From: Basidiobolus meristosporus CBS 931.73
Lineage: Eukaryota; Basidiobolomycota; Basidiobolomycetes; Basidiobolales; Basidiobolaceae
DNA: 42,673 nucleotides
Assembly: GCA_002104905.1 (NCBI GenBank)
Contig: MCFE01000714.1
Location: 1 to 42,673 of the forward strand
Direction of reading: 5' to 3'
Shown here: piece after piece, positions 1-9,408 of the stretch
Numbering within the stretch: position 1 is the first letter of the stretch
How the letters are laid out: every line of letters begins with the position of its first letter
The notes under the pieces: model-generated
The model's input: the letters and a program-made list of their open reading frames with translations, nothing else
Told to the model about the DNA's origin: nothing
Database searches by the model: none
Position numbers and translations under genes: made by a program

Positions 1-449
1 ATTGCAAGCCTCTCTACCATGATGCATGCAGTCAGCAGTGGAATTATTGCAAGGATCCCTGTAAAAAATAATTTGGTCAAGCAGGTGGATCAAATCCAAA
101 TCAGCTGTCAGGATCCTGCCTGGGGACCATCATAATACCAGCAGCTTGGAATTAGTGACCCTCTTAGCAATTGTATGACAAGATTACAATGGCATTTGGC
201 TAATTTTACTGCCAAATAAAGTCAAAAAACTTGATAGTGTTTAATCAGTGCTGTGGCAATAATTGTGTGGCATTGTTGTAATCTTGATGTGTTCTACAGC
301 TACTTTGAATGTATCTAACTGGCCAGTGCATCCAGTTGCTTTATATGGCAAAAAACTTTACAGTGTCTTGACAGCCTCATTGCAAGTCTCTGATGGTATT
401 GTCATTGCAGTATTGCAGCCTAAAGCTAGTTCTGTACAATGCTACCATA
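1..449. mobile_element. Left flank of decayed CACTA element, window starts inside it
   Basis: AT-rich, CpG-free sequence continuous in composition with the transposase remnant that follows. I see no gene and no terminal inverted repeat here. The 3' end of the transposase should lie in this stretch, so the window probably begins inside the transposon; this is inference from composition and missing element ends. Confidence 0.5.
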
Positions 450-3201
450 TCAATTTACCAAATGGTATTTCCTTTCTCTACCTCCCCTTGGGCAACTCAT
501 ATATTCCACTGTAGAATCACCCCTCTTTATTTGCTTACCCACTACAACCTTGGGTATTTCTCCTACAGTTGAATCAAAAAATATGATGGCCTCCTGTTTA
601 TTAACCTCTACAAACAAACACACCTGCTGCAATTGACATATTTCTATTACCTCAAGTTTGCAGCTTCTTAGTGTGATACTTGCAAAGTTGCCATATACCT
701 TGTACTGCTGGTAACATATACATCTTGCCAACATATGATTGGTTGCAACCATGTCTGCTATGAATACCTCCTGAATATCCGCAAAGAGCTTTTTGGTATT
801 TAGCCAATATATTCCTTTTCCCTGTTGGACTCTAGCCCCCCTTATAGGTGAATTCTGGCTCTTGTTTGTGTGAATTCCATATTGAATGGTGTAGAAATTG
901 GCTTGTGACCCAGAGACATCTGGCATATCTTGGTAGAGGTTTCCTAATATGAATTAGTTGCTTGTTGCACCCAACCCAACTTTGCATTATTTAACTGATT
1001 CTCCATGCATTGGGGCTGCTTAGCTTCTTAATTCCATAGGCATAGGTGTCTTCATATGCACATCTGTCCTCAGTATTTTCTAACTCTTTCTTGCTGTCCT
1101 CCATGTGCCAACTGATCACATCCATGACAGAATGGAAGATAATATTCATGATGAGACTGGTATATGGTAATACCTGCAACTTAACTTGCCTTCCTGTTTC
1201 CCTACACATCTGCTCTATAGAAAGCTCCCACAAGGTGAAGCAAGGCCCAGTATTCTCCACACACCAAGCAAGATGGAGTAAAGAATGGATACATTAGCAG
1301 CAGAGATCTACACATTCAGCTTTATGCTTGTAGTATAGGCACTCAAATCCTGCTATAAACCTGTTGTATAACATCTGTATATGTATCAAGTTGGCATTGG
1401 TGATCTGCTTCTGGATAGGTATTACTAATGTCTACATCTTACTCCAAATGCTTTCAATGTACTCTTAGTAGGAATGGCTTCAGTGCACCACTTGAAAAAA
1501 TACATATCCAGTTCATCCAGTCTTTGCAGTTGTATTGTTGCATATGTGTATGAATATTGATTGGAGCCCATGAGAAGCACTCAGGGTAGCAGATGCTCTG
1601 TAGTATCTTGCCAATTCTTTCAAATTTCTCTGGTATCTCAAAGGGGTCATTTAGCTTGAAATGCCTTACAACCTAGTCATCAGTATAGGATATTGTTGAA
1701 ATGCAAATGCATTGCTCCCTGCAGAGAGCTTTTGCTCCAACAGATACCCTCTATCTTAAGTATCTCAGGTGACCAATATATTCCATATTCCAGCCAATGG
1801 CTTATAGCTTCCCAACCTTGCTGCAATTGCATACTGACATCTGTATGTTCTCTATGTGGGAAGATGATGTTCTTAGTGTTGGCTTTTGGGTGATAATAAT
1901 GTGTGTGAGTTATGGAGTATATCCCCTGGATCTCACACATTTGTCAGCAATACTGTCCATTGTGCCCAGAAAAGCCAGTTATCTTGCTGATGGCTAGGGT
2001 ATCTCCAATGCAGATAATAATATACACTTTGACATGATGGCCACTTACTGCTATCCTGCTGGAAAGCATACAAAATTCAACCAGCAGTGGATGCAGGTAG
2101 CTATCCCAGTCAGATGGTGATTTAGGCCCAGATACCAGTGACACTACCATCAGATTTTGCTCTGATACCATGAGATAGGCAGCAGATTCAGGCTGATGAG
2201 AATCAGTGGTCAGCAGGATTTGTTAATAGAGTACTTGTTTAATGAGAATCCAGCATGTACTAAGGCAAAGGCATGGTCATACATACCTTCAAAGTAGCCC
2301 TTGCTTCTTAGCTATTTATAATGTTTGCCATCAAATAAATTGAATATGTTTGGGCTTGATTGATACTGAGTTCAGTACTTTATAGCTTTGCAATATTTGC
2401 CAGACTACATGAGCTTCTTTAAATGGGGTATTACTAGAACATATCTGGAGTAGGAACAATGTTTTCCCTCAATGGTGGTTGATTCTTGTTAATATGCACA
2501 TGTTGCAATGGGGGCATTTTTGAGTGTGAATGCTATGCAACTGTTAGCACATGCTGGAATCTGGACAGTCACTGGGTCATATGTTGCCAGCTGCATGTTG
2601 ATTGTTCATTTGTACCATGCACATGTTAAGTTGCATCCTGGGATGATTTGGGCAAGAAGTAGTAGTAAATCCTCAAAGCCCCCATTACTAATATTAGTGG
2701 AAATGTGCCACTTCTCCAGCCACAACTTTACATCATTCACCATTAGATGGATTACTGGGCTCACTTGGCTGCATAAAGTATCCTTGGCATTTGTTTCAAT
2801 GGATACTGTCTCATTGCATATTAGGATTTCACTGGGCTCTTGCATGGTACTGTTGTTAGGGGAGATAGGCTCACAATCCATCAGTGTGCCTGCTTCTTCA
2901 GAGCTATCACTCTGCATGCCATATGGAGAAGGCTGAGGTGAACCTAAAGGCATCACAAACTCACCTGACTCAGTTTGCACATTGTTACAAAGACAGCCAG
3001 GTGCCAGTATAGAAGTATCAACTGGCTGGCAAGATAATGTTGGTACAGTAGTGACTGATGAATGGTCAAATATGACTTGTGTAGCAAAGCACTGGCCATG
3101 ATCCTTATAATACTTCCTATGTTATCTGTGTGCTTCATGGCCAAGCAGCTTGCTACAATAGCTACATGGTCTTTTTCTCTTCTCTTACCACATTGAATCA
3201 A
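450..3201 (-). pseudogene. Degenerate Tnp2-like (CACTA/En-Spm) transposase
   Basis: Reading the minus strand from about 3201 to 450 gives broken open segments that line up in order with fungal Tnp2-type CACTA transposases. An N-terminal segment (2606-2980) has a VNDVKLWLEKWHIS-type stretch. The segment at 1944-2171 carries GPKSPSDWDSYLHPL and then GDTLAISKITGFSGHNG, followed across a TGA stop by MCEIQGI and HYYHP. The segment at about 1680-1940 ends with YGI and MHLHFNN, matching the YGI...MHL-F-EN block of the family. At about 1500-1650 a KLNDPFEIP and NCKDWMNW stretch follows, and 450-926 holds the C-terminal part with a KVYGNFA motif. Such enzymes excise and reinsert DNA elements. Several in-frame stops are TGA where Arg is plausible, as expected if CGA codons lost their CpG. 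No intact reading frame remains, so it is inactive as it stands. Confidence 0.75.
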
Positions 3202-3419
3202 AGTAGCCTTGTCAATGGGGCAAACAATTTGATCTTCAACAACATAACACTATTATATCACTTTTTTGTCAATACTCATGTGAATTTAAGACAGTCCTGT
3301 ATTTGAGACATTGCACCTACATGAATGTAAGACTCAATGAGGAACTGCCATTGTAAGCATTATAAATAAAGTTGTGACACCACATACCCATGTATATGTA
3401 ACACTATTTCCCCTTTGGT
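3202..3419. promoter_or_regulatory. Spacer between divergent transposon genes
   Basis: This 218-base AT-rich gap separates the minus-strand transposase remnant from the plus-strand accessory coding region, so it would have held the divergent promoters of the element. I see no definite TATA box or repeat. The role is inferred from the layout only. Confidence 0.3.
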
Positions 3420-5484
3420 TTGACTGACTTCTATATTTATGCCACAAATAATAATGCAAAATTGTCTGGTTCTCTACCAAACTCCATCACTGATGGCAGC
3501 AGAAGAATGGTTGGACAACAGCTTGCTTTGGCATTCAGTGCAACAAGCAGGGCTAAATCTAAAAAAAGCCATGTTGATAGTGTTCCCACCAAAGGTAAAT
3601 ATGCAGACTCCTCAGGCTCTCAGTCAGGTAGGCAAATTAGAATTACTGCAGTGCTGCAAGTGGACTGTTATGCTCAGGCAGATGAAAGTGTAGCAAATGC
3701 AGTACCCTCAGTTGAAGACCAGAAAGCAGCCATCATAACATCACCACCACCTGTATTAGCATATATGTTGTCAGCTCATATCAAAGCATTAATGAAGCAA
3801 TTAGGTGCAGTGGCTGATAGGACAGATGCAGTGGCCCAGAGAAATAAGGAAATAGTCCAGAAACAGGATGAGCTGATAATTGGTGTAGAGCAATCAATAT
3901 CCCAGGTAGAGAAAACAGTATCTTTGCTGCAAAGAAGAAACACCAGTAGCTCAATGTCACAGCCAAGAATTGAGCCATTTCCCAGTGCAATATCAGAGGA
4001 AACACTGTTCAGTCTTTGAAGTACAACAACAGTGCCCAAAGATAAAGCCTACAGAAAAACCTATCACAGCATGGGAGGGAGAAAATGTGGTGTTTAAACT
4101 AAAGCCTAAAAGTCAAAAAATATTCAAGATCTGTGAAGCAATTGAGTGCAATAACTCAGAGTGGTCTAATATTCAAGAGGCTGTCAGAAGTCTAGCATGT
4201 CATCACCTAAGGCCAGCATATCATGGGACCATCAGGAACTCAAGGTCAGGAAGATTGCGCTTGACTTGTTCCATGAGCATTATACTGGATATAAACAGGC
4301 AAACAGATTTTTGGACCAGTATTAGTATGCTAAGAAAGTATCTTAAGAATAGTAGAAACTATCATATGCAGAAGAACAAGGGTGCCATTGCAAAAAATCA
4401 GCAGCTTCCTCAAGAGCCCATTACAAGCAGGGCAAAAAGCTCCAAACAAGAATCAAAGAGACCTCAGGTAGCGGGAAGAGTGCCAATTAGGGACAAGCAG
4501 GCAGACACGGATGCACCAGCACAACTTTTATCAAGGAAAAAGCATATTTCCACTCAAGAAGTACCCAGACAAAGCAGCAGTGAATGACCTGGCAGTGACA
4601 AAAACCAGCAGCTTTCTCAGGAGCCTGTCAGAACTCTGGCTGAAAGTTAAAACAAGCAGTACAGAAACATCAAGTTGCTAGGAGAGTGCCAGCAAGGGGC
4701 AAGCAGGCTAAAACAGATGTGTCAGAGCAGAATTTATCAAGGAGAAAATGTAGTTCATTACAAGAAGCACTCAGACAAAGTAGCAGTGAAAGACCTGTCA
4801 GTGATAAAGGAAAAGGTAAAGGGAAAAATGTCTACCCCAGCCTGTAACAGGGAAGCATATAAAGAGACTGCAGTTCTTGCCAATTGATGCCATAGGCCTA
4901 GAACCGACAGCATCCCATCATAGCCAAGAAGAATTACCAACAAGAAAACAGCAGTTCTTACAAGAGTTGGAAGTGCAGCCAGTTGAGCTACACTCCAGTA
5001 AGGTAGATGAGTTTGCAGAGAAAGGCAATTTGTCTACCACAGCCTCCACATCCTCCATTGTTGACAGAGTGGAGATCCCACTGACAGACAGGGCTACAAT
5101 GTCAAGAACTCAAAGGACTATTACAATGCCTTTGGTGGAATTTTGAAACATTAACATGAAATCCAAGAGGTTGCATTGCTTCTTCAAGAGCAGTGCTCAA
5201 GAAAATGCACTTGAATATTGCAAGGATTTATTGCAAAGACTGGCAGATGAGGTGCTAGACCTTGCAGTGCTGGCTGAAGTCCAGGATGTGTGGGAACCAG
5301 TGAATGAACAGTGGCATAAAGCTGTTGGGTTCCTGCCAAATTTGTGGAACCAGAGCATTACAGCAGAAATACATATTGAGTGGTGGATTTTAATGGAGTT
5401 ACTTGGTGAGTGTGGGGTTGGTATTGGGAGTTATCACTTTTGGGAAAGTTGGAATTCAGCTGATAGTATGATGGTATTCTGCTG
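3420..5484 (+). pseudogene. Second transposon-encoded protein, repeat-bearing, degenerate
   Basis: The plus strand holds consecutive open segments (3420-4019, 3970-4587, 4675-4887, 4877-5146, 5156-5485) broken by stops and frame changes. The first is Ser/Gln-rich and then has a heptad-like helical stretch (around LMKQLGAVADRTDAVAQRN and QISQVEKTVSLLQ), so a coiled coil is likely. The second and third contain a tandem in-frame repeat of about 69 codons, rich in Lys, Arg, Gln and Ser. Conservation at protein level between the two units shows that this strand was once translated. I recognise no domain. CACTA elements often carry a second, DNA-binding TnpA-like protein, and a basic, repetitive, coiled-coil protein divergent from the transposase fits that, but this is inference. 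Almost no CpG remains. Confidence 0.5.
4399..4812 (+). repeat. Two-unit direct repeat, ~207 bp, coding
   Basis: The block beginning CAGCAGCTTCCTCAAGAGCC at 4399 recurs as CAGCAGCTTTCTCAGGAGCC at 4606, an offset of 207 (69 codons). Similarity runs through the whole unit: unit 1 reads VAGRVPIRDKQADTDAP, then LSRKKHISTQEVPRQSSSE; unit 2 reads VARRVPARGKQAKTDVS, then LSRRKCSSLQEALRQSSSE. Unit 2 has a frame change after its first 15 codons. A TGA stop after SSSE in unit 1 is AGA in unit 2. A shorter AACAGCAGTTCTTACAAGAG at about 4947 may be a third partial unit. Confidence 0.8.
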
Positions 5485-6098
5485 ACCTTTTCTTGAATTT
5501 TTCTTTCTTAGGGTGCCAGATCAGTTCAGTACTGTAAATTGTCTGGTACAATGTGGCATCAACCAACAGAACAAGTCCATTTTCCTCAGAAAGAAGAACC
5601 AATGACTTGGCACTAGAGTATGTATGCACAACCAAGTCAAACGCAAACCCAGCAAGATATACCATGTCACAGATTAAGTTGTGTAACTTCTTGATGTCTA
5701 TCTATGACTGAATCACCAGGAACACCATACAAGAACTGTCACCTGGAAAGCCAGACCCATTGATGGCTGGCGCACTGGAATTGGTTGCCTCGTCGTGAAG
5801 ATTCCCCCAGGTTCAGTATCTTCAAGTAGGCTGAAACTCGCACACAAGCGATCAACAAAAGGATTGCGGTAGGGTGGACGCGCAATGGAATGGCCAACAT
5901 CGACGAGTATTCAGATTGGCCAGGGAGCGATCAAGCATTCCGGCAGCCATTGCGGAGCCAGAGATGCTTCGTCATTCCATTCGACGGCCAGATATTGGTG
6001 GAAGGCGACATAAATCCCGAGCATCCGGCATTGATCTGGCAACCCCTTGATACCACTTCTACACGAAGGCAGTTCCACTTTCCCTGCGTAACCGAACC

Positions 6099-6967
6099 AT
6101 GGCATCTTACTTTGGTGAGTCGAGCTGCCCACCCAACTCCATTGTCGACCCGAAGTCCGTGAGCTAAACGAAACCTCCACCCCCTCTAAATCCCTTGTAG
6201 ATGATCACAATATCACGGAGACGGAGCAAGCACCCAACGAAGGAAACTTACTTTCGGCTCTAGAGTGAGTCTAGTTCTCGCAGCTCATTTCGTATTTGGG
6301 ACCATTACTAAACCTCGGAATCAACCTCTTTGAATCCCTCCCCCCCCCCTCTGCTGTCAGCTTCTTTACCTCTCTGAGAACGCAACAGCATACCGATGGA
6401 TCCAACCCACTAGAATACATTATATCCCAGCTTTTAGATGAATCCAACTCGAAGTAAGCCCAGTTCCCTATCCCTTTCAGTATGGTTTCCGGATTGTTGA
6501 AGCAAACCACGACCTTAAAGTGAGCGCGGTCCGCCACCCGCCTCCAAGGCCTTCATCAGGAAACTGCCCAACCTCCAGCCTGGTGAGATGAAGAAAGGTG
6601 GGACCCGGTAGCTAACGAACCCCCCAGACATACCTTGACTTTTCCTTCCTTAAGGGGAACTATGCTCCATCTGCAACGAGCCGTACTTGACGCCAACCGG
6701 CGCTCAGCAACCTTGCACCCGTTTGCCATGCACTCACGGCTTTCACAAGGAGTGTATCCAGCCTTGGCTAGAGCTGGTGAGTTAACGTCTACTTCTTCGG
6801 ACTTGTCCACCTTGACTCACCTTAAGGCCCTCTAGCATAACACTTGTCCGATGTGTAGACATGAAGTTCACTCGGACGACCCCCACTGGCAACGTCTCAA
6901 CCCCGATTCTTACGTCCCATACGATGAGGACTCTGAGGCGGACTTGAACTGGATGATGTATGGGTAG
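6099..6967 (+). CDS. RING-H2 finger protein (probable E3 ubiquitin ligase)
   Basis: Exons I can place are 6099-6114, 6201-6245, 6361-6454, about 6481-6521, about 6657-6778 and 6836-6967. The start MASYF-DDHNITETEQ follows the first splice. The C-terminal half is a RING-H2 domain: CSIC, then CTRLPCTHGFHKECIQPWLE, then (after the last intron) NTCPMC, giving the cross-braced Cys/His zinc ligands. The tail is acidic (DEDSEADLNWMMYG). RING-H2 proteins recruit ubiquitin E2 enzymes; no transmembrane segment is visible, so a soluble ligase is likely. Length would be about 150 residues, small for the family. The junction before the RING exon does not close in phase: the upstream exon leaves two bases, and the exon after TTAAG starts with GGGAACTA, which needs one base fewer. 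Either an exon boundary is missed or the G run has an extra base. Confidence 0.75.
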
Positions 6968-8060
6968 ATGGACATAGACACGCACACCTGTATCAACCCT
7001 CATATGCGATGTGAACCTTGTGTATGTACTCCTTGAAATTAAACCGGGCATTCTCCCGCCAACACATCATCACCCCACCATTCAGCCATTACTTTGGATC
7101 CTCAGTTTGCACCATTTGCCACCACGACACGACATCGGCTCGAGACGGGCAATTCCCTGGTTAGGAATCCATTTCTACGTATACCTGATGTGATACGGTC
7201 GCCTGATTCATGTTCGGTCAAGTGGATTTCTCACCGGGATGCTATCACTCGATGTGGGCCAGTGACCCCTCCACTCCCAGCGACTCGTGCTTGGTGCAAC
7301 ACCAACAAAGATCATACGTGAAATGAGTCAATTCTCAAGGTGTTGGCATAAACCCCTCAGTGGCCATATGACCCCCCCCCCAGCCGCAGTCGACGCTGGG
7401 CATTATTAATCACTAGCCACTAGCCACACCATATCCGTCCGATCATTTATTATTGTTCAATACGTCGGGGGAAAGCCCATCTGGTTTCCGGCGACACATC
7501 CAGCAGTCAGCGAATAGGTTGGTTCGACCGTTATTTCCCAACGCACCAGAAAGCAAGCAGCCGCGAGGGCACAGCGCTTCTCCCAACCGGCGCGTCCCCG
7601 CCGAACCCTGTTGGCTCATGGGAGGCGCTGTGTTACATGGTGATGAACCCTTTCATTTCCAACCATGCTATTAGGCTGGGTAAGGGTTAGCCGGGACAAG
7701 GTTCCAGGCCAGAAATCGAGTGGAGTGCGGCTGATCATTGAGTGGTATTGGTGGGAATGCCATGATGTGTGGGGAATTTAAGAATCCGAAACGATCGATG
7801 GAACACACCAGTATGTAGAGCCGCTCAAATCAGATAAGAAGTAACCCCGCAGGTTGATGTTGCGGTGGGACTCGCGTACCGGCCGGCTGGCCGGTCGAGC
7901 CATCTCCTGTAACGTAAGGGGGGATGGTGGTTATCAGTGGGTTTATTGGTTTTATTGAAGCTATGGACTGGAGGGAGACGTTCGAAACCTTTCGGGTATG
8001 GGTCCCGCTTGGAGAGGGGAAAAGGAATCTCGGTTCGACCTCCATCCGGCAATTCTTCGC
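6968..8060. other. Intergenic, no gene seen
   Basis: About 1.1 kb between the convergent RING and peroxiredoxin genes. It has a 10-base C run (7372-7381) and a fairly GC-rich stretch at 7550-7640, but no open frame with a recognisable product and no tRNA-like T-arm. The peroxiredoxin frame as read runs on to 7961 because of a frameshift, which I think is not native sequence. Confidence 0.5.
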
Positions 8061-8787
8061 TTATGCGTCCTTTGGAAGGTTAGCGAAACGCAGGTAGGGT
8101 CGGACTTCTTTGTACCCGGGAATTCCTTCTCGGCCTCTTCACGGGTCACACTGTTATGTACAATCACCTCCTGACCAGGGGTCCAGTTGGCAGGAGTCAC
8201 CACCCTGCTACGATCGGTGAGCTGAAGTGAATCCACAACCCTAAGGATTTCATCGAAATTCCGGCCACAGCTGGCGGGGTAAGTAATGGTGAGGCGGATC
8301 TTCTTGTTTGGGTCGATGATGTACACGCTACGGATGGTAAAGGGGATTCCATCGAGGACGTTGGTAGGGTCATGCTCCTCGGAGTCCAGCATATCGTACA
8401 ACTGGGCAATCTTGCGGTCTACATCGGCGATGATTGGGAAGCGCAGGTCAACGTTGCTTACTTCGTTGATGTCCACCACCCACTGGTCGTGGTCTTTCAG
8501 ATCGTTGGTGGAGAGTCCGATCGCTTTAACATTACGCTTTTGAAACTCCTCCGACAACTTGGCGACCTCACCTAACTCGGTCGTGCACACAGGGGTGAAA
8601 TCGGCGGGGTGGGAAAACAATATGGCCCAAGAATCCCCAATCCACTCGTGAAAGTTGATGGGCCCGTTTGTGGTATCCGCCTGGAAGTCTGCGTTTCGAA
8701 AGGTGTGGGTTAGTGTGGAGGTAGAGGCTTTTCAGGTGGTCAAGATGGCTTACCAGGTGCAATACTACCAAGTCGTAATGCAGACAT
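8061..8787 (-). CDS. PRX1: 1-Cys peroxiredoxin (Prx6/Prx1 type), apparent C-terminal frameshift
   Basis: Exon 1 is 8787-8754 (MSALRLGSIAP), the intron 8753-8689 (65 nt, GTAAGC...CAG), and exon 2 starts at 8688. The protein has the thioredoxin-fold peroxidase hallmark SHPADFTPVCTTE, with the peroxidatic Cys at about residue 46, and later the Prx6-class RSVYIIDPNKKIRLTITYP and GRNFDEILRVVDSLQL. It reduces H2O2 and organic hydroperoxides; yeast Prx1 is mitochondrial and human PRDX6 cytosolic, and no clear presequence is seen here. The class normally ends with a KVRPYLR-type motif. As read, the frame continues past EFPGTKK into unrelated residues until 7961. In the next frame the sequence gives VRPYLRFANLPKDA and a stop at 8061-8063. 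A single base is therefore missing around 8104. I give the canonical end as the gene end. Confidence 0.9.
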
Positions 8788-9408
8788 CGTGCTTGTGAGC
8801 CCCGATTGCGATGATTTTCCGGTATTTATATCAACGAAAATCACCAAGGTTGATGAAAAATGTGGATCCAAATGATAAATATACACGTCAGATGATTAGG
8901 GTTTTCGCAACTCTATATGGTAAATGCATAAGGATTGGTAATCAAATCATACCAATATAGACTCGAAGGAAGCAAAGTGAGCTTAAGATTATTGGGGAAT
9001 CCATCAGGATTTCAATGAACCCGGCGTGGCATGGATTGCATTATACGTAATGATAATCGCGAACCCGATGCGATGAAAACATTCATTGAAAGTAGGATCA
9101 CGGGTCATGGGTCAAAAAACCATAACACCTCCTCTCTTTGGAAGTACCAAGCAAACTGCATTCAACCCACTTGTCCCGAGAATGGAATGCGTTGAGCCTA
9201 CTCGCAATACGTTCTGTGTTGGCCTTAAAACCACCCTTCATTGCAGTGTGTTTATCAATTGAGTTTAACTGGAAGTGACATTGAGATACATAATGAACCA
9301 CCACTAAAGAGATACGAGGATGTTGTGATGTAGAGCCAGTTAGTGGCCTGTGGTTGTATGTCCCACAATGATAATGAGTTGAGAGGGGGGCGAGCGAACC
9401 TACCAGGA
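8788..9408. other. Intergenic, promoter side of peroxiredoxin
   Basis: About 620 bases upstream of the peroxiredoxin and downstream of the CNNM stop codon. AT-rich, no recognisable gene; short open frames here are not supported by composition or similarity. No clear TATA element. Confidence 0.4.

Noticed and set aside
1046-1297. Plus-strand open frames in 1-2,200
   Set aside because: They lie opposite the transposase remnant, whose motifs fix the minus strand as coding; low stop density follows from CpG decay.
7540-7640. Possible tRNA or structured RNA in a GC-rich intergenic patch
   Set aside because: No T-arm GGTTCRAnYCC in proper context and no cloverleaf could be folded by eye.
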